Shown here: positions 36,550-45,921 of the stretch, piece by piece
How the letters are laid out: the number at the start of each line of letters is the position of its first letter
Position numbering within the stretch: the stretch's first letter is position 1
NCBI RefSeq assembly: GCF_001625695.1
Contig: NZ_AUXY01000104.1
Location: 1 to 64,000, forward strand
Origin: Pseudoalteromonas luteoviolacea H33-S
GTDB taxonomy: Bacteria; Pseudomonadota; Gammaproteobacteria; Enterobacterales; Alteromonadaceae
DNA: 64,000 nucleotides
Direction: 5' to 3'
Notes under the pieces: model-generated
Told to the model about the DNA's origin: nothing
The model's input: only the letters and a program-made list of their open reading frames with translations
The model's database searches: none
Program-made: the position numbers and the translations under genes

Positions 36550-36623
36550 TTCCCCCAGGCATTCCCTGTACACATGGCTATGTTTACATACCACGTCCAG
36601 TCATAGCGGATGTACAGTCCTTG

Positions 36624-38681
36624 TTAAATATTAAATTGATACACGTTGACTCTATTCAAGGCACAATCTGGTAAGTAGACCTTGTTGTTTTTCACATGCA
36701 ACAAGTACGGCAACCACAACTGGCCTTTGTCTCTGTCAGCGCCAAACCCACTGAATGACTCTAAAAACTCACCAGAGCAATTGAATACTTTTATGGCTCT
36801 ATTCACTAAATCAGAGACAAATAAGTAGCCATTCTCGTGATCAATACTGGTGGGCAGTAAAAAGCTTTCGCTTGCGGTGCCATAGCCCTCTTTACCAAAA
36901 CTACGTAACCACTTGCCATGACTGTCAAACACCTCAATACGGTTGTTATTTTGGTCCGTGACAAAGCACTGACCTTGCTCATCGACTGTGATATCCGATG
37001 GCGTGTGAAACTCCCCATGCTCAGCGCCCAAGCGACCAAAAGTGTGCACTAAAAATGGCCCGCCGGTATCAGAAAGTCGCCAGCGACAAATACGGTTATT
37101 GCCCGAATCCGCAATTAAAATGTCGTTGTTGGTTGGATCTATGGCAATGCCCTGTGGCTGATTGAGCTGCTCATCCCCTGTGCCAAGGCCACCAAATACG
37201 GTGTAAGGCACAAGCTCCCCCAAGGTATCGTTATATTGCAAAATGGTCACTATGCCACTGAGGTAGTTACTCACCACCAGCAGTGGCACGCTGTAATCGA
37301 GTTGACCTGGCAGCGGTTTAGCTGGCGTCAGTGCCGCTATGCCCAAAGAGCCCGGTAGCATGGGTAAGCTGATCGGTCTGGCTGAATCACTTTTACCGTC
37401 TTCAGTGGCTTGCAATTGATAATTGCCAGAGTCCATCATCCAGAGTAAGTCTTCTGGGTCATCAAACTTATCGTTGAGAAAAACCCGTACCATGGTTTGC
37501 TGCCACCTTTGCACCCATTCAGTTTGCGCTGACAGCGCAATACTCAGCCAAGATGGCAAACCCGGTGGCTGCATTACTTTAAGCAGCTGATCTTGCAAAG
37601 TAAGTTGATGTTCAATCCAGTGTTCAAGTAAAGGCGCATTGCTCGAGTAGCCCGATTGGGTTTGCGTCACATCACCTACCACCGAGGTCACAAAGTGCAG
37701 CTGGCCGGGGTTATCCCGCTCGTCTCCAATTGCTTTAAGCACCTTGGTTGAGCGTGACTTTCCGCCTTTGAGCGTGGCAAGATTGACCGTGTGCTTTTGC
37801 AATGAAGCTAAAAATGGTTCAGTGATCAACATGGTTTGCGGGTCGTTAAATTCGGTAATTTGCACTGGCGCAAAAAAGCCGTCTAAGCTCCCCATAAATT
37901 GACCATTTAAGTCATACACAGAAATCGCATTGGCTTTACCACCGGGGATCAATACGCGATTTTGTATCACGGTCACACCGCGAGAAAGCGCTAAGCCATC
38001 AATATAGCACTTGCCTGTGGCGCTAAAGGTCACGCCCTTACCTTGCCAGTCGCAGCGCACGACCGTCGAAAAGCCCGTATTTGAAATGTAAATATGGCCG
38101 TCTTTATCTAAACTCAGCCCTTGCGGCCAAAGTAAATGCACCGTATCACCGCCGTTTTCAGGCACTATCTCTTCAATTGTGCGCTCAAATTGGCCATCTT
38201 CACTAAAAATCACCAATCGAGATTCACTGTGCTGACCCTCATAAAACTCATCAGCCACACACAACTTACCGTTATGCACCACGATGCCGTTTGGACCTCT
38301 CAGTGCAACCTCGGGTTCATTACCAAAGATCTTCACGGTTTTAATCTCTAATGACTCGGAATAAGACAGAATATGCACTCTGAAATTGCCAATATCGGTG
38401 ACGTATATCCAGTTTTTATCTGGGTGCGTGACTAACCTAAAGGGCATATTAAACTGTTCAGGCCCCGTCCCAACGGTGCCAAAACTTGCCAAAATTTGAT
38501 CCATCTTGGCATCAAATACCAACACGCGGTTGTGCGCGGTATCCGCTAACCAAACCCGACCAGATTTATCAACACAACTGCCGACTGGCGTGCTTAATGA
38601 AAGGTGTCCGCTTGTCGAACACGGAAGCTGCGGCAACTGATCAACAGTTGTCCCAATGTAACTGTGGTATGAAATCCCCAT
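36624..38681 (-). CDS. NHL-repeat beta-propeller protein
   Basis: A 685-aa protein without an obvious signal peptide. It is built of NHL repeats in two blocks, about 15-290 and 470-685. Characteristic copies are SCVDKSGRVWLADTAHNRVLVFD, LNQPQGIAIDPTNNDILIADSGNNRI, GEFHTPSDITVDEQGQCFVTDQNNNRIEVFD and NGYLFVSDLVNRAIKVFN. A non-NHL linker of about 170 residues separates the blocks. It is first of a probable operon with a small protein and a chemoreceptor. NHL propellers bind proteins, RNA or ligands; the partner here is unknown. Confidence 0.85.
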   Translation of the reverse strand: MGISYHSYIGTTVDQLPQLPCSTSGHLSLSTPVGSCVDKSGRVWLADTAHNRVLVFDAKMDQILASFGTVGTGPEQFNMPFRLVTHPDKNWIYVTDIGNFRVHILSYSESLEIKTVKIFGNEPEVALRGPNGIVVHNGKLCVADEFYEGQHSESRLVIFSEDGQFERTIEEIVPENGGDTVHLLWPQGLSLDKDGHIYISNTGFSTVVRCDWQGKGVTFSATGKCYIDGLALSRGVTVIQNRVLIPGGKANAISVYDLNGQFMGSLDGFFAPVQITEFNDPQTMLITEPFLASLQKHTVNLATLKGGKSRSTKVLKAIGDERDNPGQLHFVTSVVGDVTQTQSGYSSNAPLLEHWIEHQLTLQDQLLKVMQPPGLPSWLSIALSAQTEWVQRWQQTMVRVFLNDKFDDPEDLLWMMDSGNYQLQATEDGKSDSARPISLPMLPGSLGIAALTPAKPLPGQLDYSVPLLVVSNYLSGIVTILQYNDTLGELVPYTVFGGLGTGDEQLNQPQGIAIDPTNNDILIADSGNNRICRWRLSDTGGPFLVHTFGRLGAEHGEFHTPSDITVDEQGQCFVTDQNNNRIEVFDSHGKWLRSFGKEGYGTASESFLLPTSIDHENGYLFVSDLVNRAIKVFNCSGEFLESFSGFGADRDKGQLWLPYLLHVKNNKVYLPDCALNRVNVYQFNI

Positions 38682-39290
38682 AGTACCTAGCCTGTAAATA
38701 AAGAGTCCGTTTAGTCAAGCTTCTACCCAAACCCCGGATAGATCCTTGGCGGTGCAATCAATTATCATTACGATTTTTTGACTGGTTCATACAAAAAAGT
38801 AGCAGGAAGAAAACGACTCGCCAGTAAGTCATGTTGGAAAAAGTGCATTTATTAAAAAATTCACATTTGTTGGTATCTAGCACTTCGAGGAGACAGTAAA
38901 AAATATCCATTAATTACATATACATGATATGAACGCAGACACGATAAGAAAGAAAAAAGTATGGTTCTATTGTTCGGTACGTCGCAAGATAGAGTTATTA
39001 ATATTATTCATATTAAGTAATTTAACTCCCAAAAACATTTGTTTAGAAACGAAGTCAGCATGATATTCACTCATCCTCATCTCTGGGTAGGTTAGGTATG
39101 GAGTGAAGCAGCAGAGCACTGCTCAGATAAGGTCAATCCCAACTTTTTTGCATCGAGTCAACAACTACGCGGCGCAGTTGAGCTTAAATATCAACCAACC
39201 TATCTCACCCCCATACTTTGTCGATTCCATCTAATTAAATTTTCGAGTAAGCTGCCCTATTCCATAAAGAGCCCAGAAGAGGAAAGTGCG
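38682..39290. other. Intergenic region, 609 bp
   Basis: Spacer between the NHL operon and a coiled-coil protein gene. I see no small gene, clear promoter pair or stable hairpin; AGAGGA at 39278-39283 is the ribosome binding site of the following gene. Confidence 0.4.
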
Positions 39291-40076
39291 TTGGATAAAA
39301 GAATTGAACCTGAATTGCCCAGTATTACGCCCGACTTAGATCAGGTTGAAACCTTTAAACAGTCCCTCAACCCATCGAATAAAGCGCCTTTGCCAGACAA
39401 AGATCCTGAGCAACCCAGTGTGCCAGCTAAACAATCAGGCTTAATGACATGGCTTGGCAGCGCAGCTTTAATCGCCTTGGCGGCATGCTCTTATGGCCTC
39501 TATCAACAAAACCAAGCCACACAAGCACAGTTAATTGAGTCAACAAAACGTATTGCTGAGCTTGAACGCACGCTCTCTGCCACTGGGGAAGAAATGGGTC
39601 TTTCAGCAGGTGCAATGCAAGCAAACTTAACAGCCTTAAGTGAGCGCACTGATGAGCTTTGGTCACAAATGGACAAGCTTTGGGCATCGGCTTGGCGCAG
39701 AAACCAGTCTGAAATCAAAAAGCTAAAAGAGCAAACAGCTACCCTTGCTAGCAATCAAAGCAAGCACGTGAATACACAATCTGGCGTCGCTACGCGCGTT
39801 GATACACTCGCCCAAAGCCAAACTGATTTGGTATTCAAGTTGTCACTTTTAGAAGAACAACTGCAAGCTGCCGAAACCCTGAAAAATCAACTAACCTCCA
39901 TCAACACAGATTTAGATAAGTTAAAGTCTCACTCTCGCGGCAGTGATGCTAAACAAGTTGAAATTGGCAGTAGCATTGCACAGCTAGAAATGACGCAAAA
40001 TGCCCTCGCTGAACAGCTGGAGCGACTAGAAAACAGATTAAAAACAGCGAACAGCGCCCCTCAAGCGGCCAACTAA
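39291..40076 (+). CDS. Single-pass membrane coiled-coil protein
   Basis: A 261-aa protein with a Pro/Asp-rich cytoplasmic N-terminal tail, one membrane helix (about 50-68, GLMTWLGSAALIALAACSYG) and a long coiled coil (about 75-255) rich in Leu/Gln/Glu. The start is TTG 39291, backed by AGAGGA seven bases upstream. No catalytic motif is seen. Topology resembles proteins of the HemX or MotB-tether type, but no family is recognised. It is single, between the NHL operon and an S8 protease gene on the other strand. Confidence 0.65.
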   Translation: MDKRIEPELPSITPDLDQVETFKQSLNPSNKAPLPDKDPEQPSVPAKQSGLMTWLGSAALIALAACSYGLYQQNQATQAQLIESTKRIAELERTLSATGEEMGLSAGAMQANLTALSERTDELWSQMDKLWASAWRRNQSEIKKLKEQTATLASNQSKHVNTQSGVATRVDTLAQSQTDLVFKLSLLEEQLQAAETLKNQLTSINTDLDKLKSHSRGSDAKQVEIGSSIAQLEMTQNALAEQLERLENRLKTANSAPQAAN

Positions 40077-40216
40077 GTAACGTGTTTATTACTGTGGGGG
40101 CCTCTTAAGCCTCCACAAATCTATAGCCATCATGACCTGTCTTATCAAAGCGCTAGTAAGCGTTTTTTATATACCACTTTTAAATCTCAGGTATCTAACA
40201 GCAAATTAACGGTGCA

Positions 40217-40244
40217 TAAAAATGGGGCCATACCGTGACCCCAT
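40217..40244 (-). terminator. Terminator of S8 protease gene
   Basis: On the minus strand ATGGGG pairs with CCCCAT and is followed by TTTTTATG. It lies 55 bp past the protease stop. Confidence 0.7.
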
Positions 40245-40298
40245 AACTTCAGCTTTTGTATTAAGTTAAACAATTAACTTGTTCAGCTCACAAAGCGG

Positions 40299-42170
40299 TT
40301 AAAGTGCTTTTTTCTTTGTCACTTTATTTTTATGACCCAAGATGCGAATTGACCAGCTGTCCAGTGTGCCTGGTTGTGTACTATTTTCAACCGTAACAAC
40401 TTCGCTTGTCCCATTTCTGTGTAAAGTAAAGTTCAACGGATCACTGCTCATATCTGTAATATGAATCTTCCATTCACCATTGCCCGCATTAGCTTTCTCA
40501 TTCCAGAATTTATAACTCAACATCAGGTGATCATTATAACCATCTGAGCTGCCTTCGGCCTGCACTGGTAAATTAAGGTGTTGACCGATTAAGTTATTGA
40601 AAGGTGACATCACAATACTTCGAGTACCATTTGGAGACTCAAGCTCTACCTTCAAGTCAGAAATACGGGTATGTGTCGCATTGAGACGGATTTGTACACC
40701 TTCAATAAACAGATCATCCTCTACTTTAATGCTCGCTGTTGTCTTGCGCGTAGCGTCATCATGGATGACTGCATCGACAGTATTATTTAGTCCATACCAT
40801 GGGGTCTTAACCAGTTCAGATGGCAAGTTTTCAATGGCAAAACGTCGAACCAGCTCGGTCGCTTTATCTACATCAGCTAAACCAAAACCGTAGTAAGGTG
40901 AAAAGTCATACCCAGCAGCATTCGTTGACCACCCTTCAAGGCCTGTCATACCATTTACTTCAATGTCGGCACGTGTCGGGTCAATTTTAGTTGCAGTTTG
41001 CGCAAGAATATGGCGAATATCACGAGGCGTTAAGTCATGGTTTTGCTGCTCAGCTGCAGAGATTAATAACGCAATAGCACCTGCAATATTTGGTGCTGAA
41101 GACGAAGTACCATTCATTCTAACGGTAAAATCTTCGCGCTGACTACAGTCAAGGTTCGCATCTAGGTTCTCAACGAGAAAAGCACAAGAAATCCGCGGCG
41201 TCGCATGTCCTGGAGTTCCCCTATCACCTCCACCAGGAGCGGTGAGAAATACATTACTACCCACTGTCGAATAGCTAGACAAGACACCATCTGCACTAAG
41301 CGCACTTACCGCTAAATTCCAAAAGTTAGCCCTCGTGTAAGATGAATTGCCATTTTCCCAAGGTAAACCATGATTACCAGCTAAAGGAACTGAATAACCA
41401 TAGAAGGTCGCAATATTTTCGTCAAAATAATGCACGCGAGAACCTCTGTATGAATTACCATTTCCCTGCACATAAACCGCAGTTCGAGGGTCTAAACTTG
41501 TCGATAGAGAGACCGTCTCATAGATATGTTCTTGCTCTGGATGGCTAAAATACAAGACGTCATTGCCTTGCGCATCTTTTACAGTTTTCGAAAAGGTGAA
41601 AGGTATACTGACAGCAGGATTCATACCATAGCTTTTATTAAAAATCCGAACTCTATCCGCTGTTGAGTTATCTGAGGGGTTACCATCAAACCCATGACTC
41701 ACTTTCCATTGCGCATGGCTTTCAAAAGTGCCCCCCACATTATTAAACGACACCATTTTTGCCTCAGGCGCAACCCCACGAACACCAATGTTATTTTGTA
41801 CCGCAGCGATAATACCCGCTACCATCGTACCATGATCAGAGGGAGTTGTAGGCACAGCATCAATTAATGGATCATCCACCATATTGGCACTCAAATCGCC
41901 GTGACTCAAATCCACACCAGTATCAATCACGGCAACCAAAACATCTTGGCCTTTATGGCCCCACAAATGCGTCTGCCAAAGGTTCAAATCTACACCTGAT
42001 TGTGTATTACTCAGTGCACCCGAATTAAGCAAATTCCATTGCAACGCCAGCATAGGATCACCGTTTGGATCAAGCCATCGGTGCTCATAATCACGATCTG
42101 TTGTTGCCAGTGCATTAACTGATAATAACGCTGAAACCAAACCTGCTAAATATTGTTTTTTTATTCTCAT
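40299..42170 (-). CDS. Secreted subtilisin-like protease with P domain (kexin-like), copy 1
   Basis: A 623-aa exported S8 serine protease. The signal peptide (to about residue 22) is followed by a kexin-type start (HRWLDPNGDPMLALQWNLLN), without a long propeptide. The catalytic triad is Asp83 (VIDTGVD), His113 (DHGTMVAG) and Ser356 (NGTSSSAP); QGNGN holds the oxyanion residue. A P/Homo-B domain (about 430-615) ends with GTLDSWSIRILGH. It probably acts outside the cell or in the periplasm. A paralogue with an extra insertion lies at 58293. Confidence 0.93.
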   Translation of the reverse strand: MRIKKQYLAGLVSALLSVNALATTDRDYEHRWLDPNGDPMLALQWNLLNSGALSNTQSGVDLNLWQTHLWGHKGQDVLVAVIDTGVDLSHGDLSANMVDDPLIDAVPTTPSDHGTMVAGIIAAVQNNIGVRGVAPEAKMVSFNNVGGTFESHAQWKVSHGFDGNPSDNSTADRVRIFNKSYGMNPAVSIPFTFSKTVKDAQGNDVLYFSHPEQEHIYETVSLSTSLDPRTAVYVQGNGNSYRGSRVHYFDENIATFYGYSVPLAGNHGLPWENGNSSYTRANFWNLAVSALSADGVLSSYSTVGSNVFLTAPGGGDRGTPGHATPRISCAFLVENLDANLDCSQREDFTVRMNGTSSSAPNIAGAIALLISAAEQQNHDLTPRDIRHILAQTATKIDPTRADIEVNGMTGLEGWSTNAAGYDFSPYYGFGLADVDKATELVRRFAIENLPSELVKTPWYGLNNTVDAVIHDDATRKTTASIKVEDDLFIEGVQIRLNATHTRISDLKVELESPNGTRSIVMSPFNNLIGQHLNLPVQAEGSSDGYNDHLMLSYKFWNEKANAGNGEWKIHITDMSSDPLNFTLHRNGTSEVVTVENSTQPGTLDSWSIRILGHKNKVTKKKAL

Positions 42171-42519
42171 TGAAGTTCCTTTTTTGGGTTCACTTTATTT
42201 TCTAGCACCTCCACTTTTAAACTGTCAAGATAATTGCAACATTTATATTTATTTTCTATTACAAAATATGGAATTATGTATTTTTTTATAACTGATATTT
42301 ATTGATTCAGTCGTAGAAAAATAGAGCTCAACCACATTAACGGTTTTTTGTAATTAAGAGATATAAATATATGTCTTAAATAGAATAATATGAGGGTGTG
42401 TGCTGTTTATTAGGCTAACTTGCAATACAACACGGTACTCTGGAGAACGGCCAAGAAAGTGTAGAATAAAGCAGGGGCGATGTTCTCATCGACCCGGTTT
42501 CATTTACTGATTTTTTTCG
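42171..42519. other. Intergenic region, 349 bp
   Basis: AT-rich upstream region of the S8 protease gene. No gene seen; the minus-strand ribosome binding site for the protease is near 42175-42182. Confidence 0.4.
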
Positions 42520-42828
42520 TTATAGATCATCACCTTCTTCTGAAGTACGTGCTTGCCTGTGGCCTGCTTTTGCTAGGATTTCAACATAAAATGACGTCAG
42601 GTTTTCTTGCTGTGTTTGATCTATTAACTTGTTGATTTGTGATACATGTACAGGCTGTGCTTCAGCTTCTGTATTACCAAACTTACAATCAAAGTCCCAA
42701 AAGTCCGCGCCCTCTGGTAGCGTTTTATTACGCTCACGCTTTAGGTATTTTTTGATTTCAAATTTAACCGCGTCAACGCGTCTTGCTAGTTTTACTTTCG
42801 GGTGAGTTAATTCAAATGTTTTTTTCAT
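42520..42828 (-). CDS. DUF6172 family protein
   Basis: A 102-aa cytosolic protein starting MKKTFELTHPKVKLARRVDAVKFEIKKYLKRERNKTLPEGADFWDFDCKFG..., split here for its landmarks: KKTFELTHPKVK, FEIKKYLKRERNK and ADFWDFDCKFG. This pattern corresponds to DUF6172, of unknown function. The start is ATG 42828 with AAGGC upstream; the open frame continues to 42849. It is single. Assignment from recall of the family pattern. Confidence 0.7.
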   Translation of the reverse strand: MKKTFELTHPKVKLARRVDAVKFEIKKYLKRERNKTLPEGADFWDFDCKFGNTEAEAQPVHVSQINKLIDQTQQENLTSFYVEILAKAGHRQARTSEEGDDL

Positions 42829-43207
42829 AATTGCCTTCAAACAAGCCATAGCGATGAAGCGCTAACTTGTTGAGTAATAAGGTGAGTCTATACATGCGCA
42901 TTGCGCACTAAAATAAATGCCAATAAATAACGGCGTAATTTTACGTTAAATTAGCCGCAGCCGCATCCTCTTTTATGTACACCGACAGTTAAGGCGAGAT
43001 ACTTTCAAGCAAATTTTAGTCACTGAAGGCGCTCTTGTCTAAATTCGTATCACCATAAAATATCATGCTTATTGTGGTATCAAAATTGGTGTTAGCAGAC
43101 CTATTCGTCACCCGTATTCACACTTGGTATAAACAAAAAAGGGCCAGTAAAGCTGGCCCAAAAAGTAGAATTCAACTTGCCTATGCAAGTTTTCCCGTCA
43201 AACTAAA
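42829..43207. other. Intergenic region, 379 bp
   Basis: Holds the terminator of the following minus-strand gene (43141-43165) and the promoter region of the DUF6172 gene. An additional short hairpin, ACTTGC / GCAAGT, is at 43174-43189. No gene seen. Confidence 0.45.
43139..43165. terminator. Terminator of small secreted protein gene
   Basis: GGGCCAG (43141-43147) / CTGGCCC (43153-43159), with a T-run on the minus strand. It lies 43 bp past the stop of the 43208 gene. Confidence 0.8.
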
Positions 43208-43597
43208 TTAGAAGTTTAAGACTTTTTTGACATGGCATTTTTGAGGTAAAACGCCTTTTTGAGTTTCAACTTGCACTCTGTCACCTGCTGAGAAAGCAGA
43301 AGCAATATTCGTTACTTTTTCAAGTAAATCAGGCTTGTCATAAGTAACAATGCCATTCATACGACAACTAAACCTACGACCATTGCTATCTGTTGCACTG
43401 ACAGTTAAGTGGTTTTCACTGACCGTCATAGAAAAAGTACCCGCTTGGCTATCGTCTAACACAGCATCTAGCTTTTCAATGATGATACCACCACCATAAT
43501 TTTGCTCTGTAATCGTTACTTGTGCTGCTGATGCTAAGTTTGCAGACATACCTAGTACAAGCGCGCTTGCAGCCAAAGCTTTGTTTAAATATTTCAT
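43208..43597 (-). CDS. Small secreted protein, unknown
   Basis: A 129-aa exported protein with a clear signal peptide (MKYLNKALAASALVLGMSANLASA, cleavage about residue 24). The mature part of about 105 residues is beta-rich (QVTITEQNYGGGIIIEKL; FSMTVSENHLTVSATDSNG) and has two Cys, which could form one disulfide. No family recognised. An own terminator and a long AT-rich upstream region suggest a monocistronic gene. Confidence 0.65.
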   Translation of the reverse strand: MKYLNKALAASALVLGMSANLASAAQVTITEQNYGGGIIIEKLDAVLDDSQAGTFSMTVSENHLTVSATDSNGRRFSCRMNGIVTYDKPDLLEKVTNIASAFSAGDRVQVETQKGVLPQKCHVKKVLNF

Positions 43598-44234
43598 TGT
43601 ATATTATTCCTTTATACGTTTATTTTCATTGCGGTGCCCGTAGTTAAAAAGACACCAATCATCATCAAAAATCATTAGAAAATCGCATTAATATAAATAT
43701 ATTAATAATCCACCCTAATAAAATATTTGAAATCATTTAGAGAAAAGCAAACTCCACCACATCACTGAGACAACATCACTTTGTTAATTTTTCACTCAAT
43801 ATAAATGTGATAACAAGACCTTTTATTTTATCTATCACCATGACGAAGCTTAGCATATATTATTTAACAACAAAGTTTAAAAAGTAATAAATCATCAACC
43901 ACAGTTCATATGCAAAGCTGTATTAAATGTGCTGTTAAACTCATCAGGCAACAGTAACCAAGGTTTTATATAAAAACACTGGGTAAAACACTTTGATCTA
44001 ACGCACCTTGTGATGAATTTACATCGTAATGTGTGGTGATTTATAAATTAATAAATAAGTGATTAATTAAGCCACTTATAATGTGCTCAAGCACAGTCAC
44101 CTAACTCAAAGCTATTTAAGCCAAATAAAATCAATGAATTAAAAGAGTAGATAACCGTACTTTTTACTGAACAGTGGTTTTTCCACAATCGTTGCACATT
44201 TCAATGCTGCAATGTCCGCACTTGGAAATCATCA
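43598..44234. other. Intergenic region upstream of speD leader
   Basis: 637 bp, AT-rich, between the divergent secreted-protein gene and the short frame before speD. No convincing gene, though small imperfect hairpins occur. It should contain promoters for both directions. Confidence 0.4.
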
Positions 44235-44321
44235 ATGATGAAACTCCCACCCCCTGTGATCTGGCTGTCAACTTGGCGCCCTTATCACTGCGTTAATAAT
44301 GAAAAAGGCAAAATTGCATAG
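44235..44321 (+). CDS. Possible speD leader peptide with PPP motif
   Basis: A 28-residue frame, MMKLPPPVIWLSTWRPYHCV..., ending GKIA. It has GGAAA six bases before its first ATG and stops 30 bp before speD. Three consecutive prolines are a ribosome-stalling context relieved by EF-P. Leader peptides that sense polyamines control polyamine genes in several organisms, so regulation of speD is imaginable. The frame is short and unconfirmed. Confidence 0.3.
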   Translation: MMKLPPPVIWLSTWRPYHCVNNEKGKIA

Positions 44322-44351
44322 CCACATTAAAACAGAACACAGAGTAAAAGC

Positions 44352-44789
44352 ATGAATATACCTTCATCAAAACCAGAGTTAGTAAACCCATTAGGTCAGC
44401 ATATTATTGTCGATATATTCGACGCCTCTAACCTGATTGGTGAAAAGAATATAGAGCAGATGATGATTGACTGTGCTAATGCAGCCAATGCCACCATTTT
44501 AAAAACTCACTTACACCCATTCGAAACCAACGGCGGTGTATCAGGCATGATCATTTTGGCAGAAAGTCATATTTCTATTCACACTTGGCCTGAATATAAC
44601 TTTGCCGCTATGGATATTTTTATGTGTGGTGATGCACAACCTGAATTGTGCTTACCAGTGATAGAAGCACACTTTCAGCCTGGCAAAATGCTCGTTAACT
44701 CCCTCACCAGAGGAGGTTCTGTCACTGATGCAGGAGAATTTCAGCCACTTTTACACAACCAATTTCAGCCAACCCTACAAACCGCATAA
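44352..44789 (+). CDS. speD: S-adenosylmethionine decarboxylase proenzyme (class 1B)
   Basis: A 145-aa proenzyme that decarboxylates S-adenosylmethionine to the aminopropyl donor for spermidine synthesis. It has the short prokaryotic class 1B form. The autocleavage and pyruvoyl site is the Glu-Ser pair in ILAESHISIHTWPEY (Ser becomes pyruvoyl), and the catalytic Cys lies in DIFMCGD. It is directly upstream of speE (20 bp), forming a classical polyamine operon. Confidence 0.92.
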   Translation: MNIPSSKPELVNPLGQHIIVDIFDASNLIGEKNIEQMMIDCANAANATILKTHLHPFETNGGVSGMIILAESHISIHTWPEYNFAAMDIFMCGDAQPELCLPVIEAHFQPGKMLVNSLTRGGSVTDAGEFQPLLHNQFQPTLQTA

Positions 44790-44809
44790 TAAACGGAGTA
44801 CGCAAGCAA

Positions 44810-45772
44810 ATGACTAAGATTAAATGGCACTACGAGCAAATGACAAGTGGCGTTCACGTTGCACTTCGTTCAGAAAAAGATTTGGTCGATGTGGAAACTC
44901 AGTTTCAAGATGTCAGCATTTTTGAAACTCGCCACCTTGGCAAAGTAATGCGCATTGACGATGGCATTCAGGTCACGACCAAAGGTGAGCATATTTATCA
45001 CGAAATGATGGCGCACGTGCCGATTTTATTTCATGGCAAGGTTAAAAATGTATTGATTGTTGGCGGTGGTGACGGCGGTAGCGCACGTGAAGTATTAAAA
45101 CACCACAGCGTAGAAAACGTCGTTATGGTCGATATTGACGAGCAAATTATCCAATTGAGCCGCAAGTATTTACCAGAGATAAACAATGGCGCATTTGATG
45201 ACCCTAGATTTGTCCTGCGTATTGGTGATGGCGCTGACATCATCTCACAGTATAGTGACTGCTTTGACTTAATCATTTTAGATGCCGCAGATCCAGACGG
45301 TGGCGCATCTGAAACACTGTTCACTCAGTCATTTTTTGGCAATTGCTTAACTGCGCTAAAAGCAGACGGCATTTTAGTCGCTCAAGGCGGCACACCTTAC
45401 TTTGAACCTTATATGATGCAGTCTATGGTGTCGCGCTTAACGCAAGCGTTTAACAATCCAGCAGGTATTTATATGGGTGGTTGCTATGACTACTTTGGCG
45501 GCTCACATGCATTTATCTGGGCAACACGCAGTGGCACCATTAACACCTTATCACTGGAAGAAATAGAAGCGCGTTACAACAAGGCAGATATTCAAACAAA
45601 ATATTACTCGCCTGAGGCACATTTTGGCTCATTCTTCTTATCAAAAGACATGAGAGAATATGTCAATCAAGCAGTCAAGTGTGAAAACGTTGATGAGTTA
45701 TCTATGCCAGAAGCGGGTGATTGGGATGACTATACGCCAGAAACATCCAACGACGATGAAGACGACGAATAA
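44810..45772 (+). CDS. speE: Spermidine synthase
   Basis: A 320-aa aminopropyltransferase that makes spermidine from putrescine and decarboxylated S-adenosylmethionine. The N-terminal beta domain holds DVSIFETRHLGKVMRIDDGIQ; the Rossmann domain has VLIVGGGDGGSAREVLKH (substrate-binding GGGDGG), MVDIDEQII and LIILDAADPDGGA with the catalytic Asp. It is longer than E. coli SpeE (about 288 aa) because of a C-terminal acidic tail (after residue 300, ETSNDDEDDE). It is in an operon with speD. Confidence 0.93.
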   Translation: MTKIKWHYEQMTSGVHVALRSEKDLVDVETQFQDVSIFETRHLGKVMRIDDGIQVTTKGEHIYHEMMAHVPILFHGKVKNVLIVGGGDGGSAREVLKHHSVENVVMVDIDEQIIQLSRKYLPEINNGAFDDPRFVLRIGDGADIISQYSDCFDLIILDAADPDGGASETLFTQSFFGNCLTALKADGILVAQGGTPYFEPYMMQSMVSRLTQAFNNPAGIYMGGCYDYFGGSHAFIWATRSGTINTLSLEEIEARYNKADIQTKYYSPEAHFGSFFLSKDMREYVNQAVKCENVDELSMPEAGDWDDYTPETSNDDEDDE

Positions 45773-45921
45773 AACTTAGCCTTGTCTGCCAAAAAAGCAG
45801 CTGGGTATATATTACAAGCCACTGAAACGAAAGATTATATTCGTCTCGGTGGCTTATTCATTCTGAGCTCACGCCATTTAGCATGAGCTTTACTAGATAC
45901 ATCTAGGTGCCACACAAAGCA

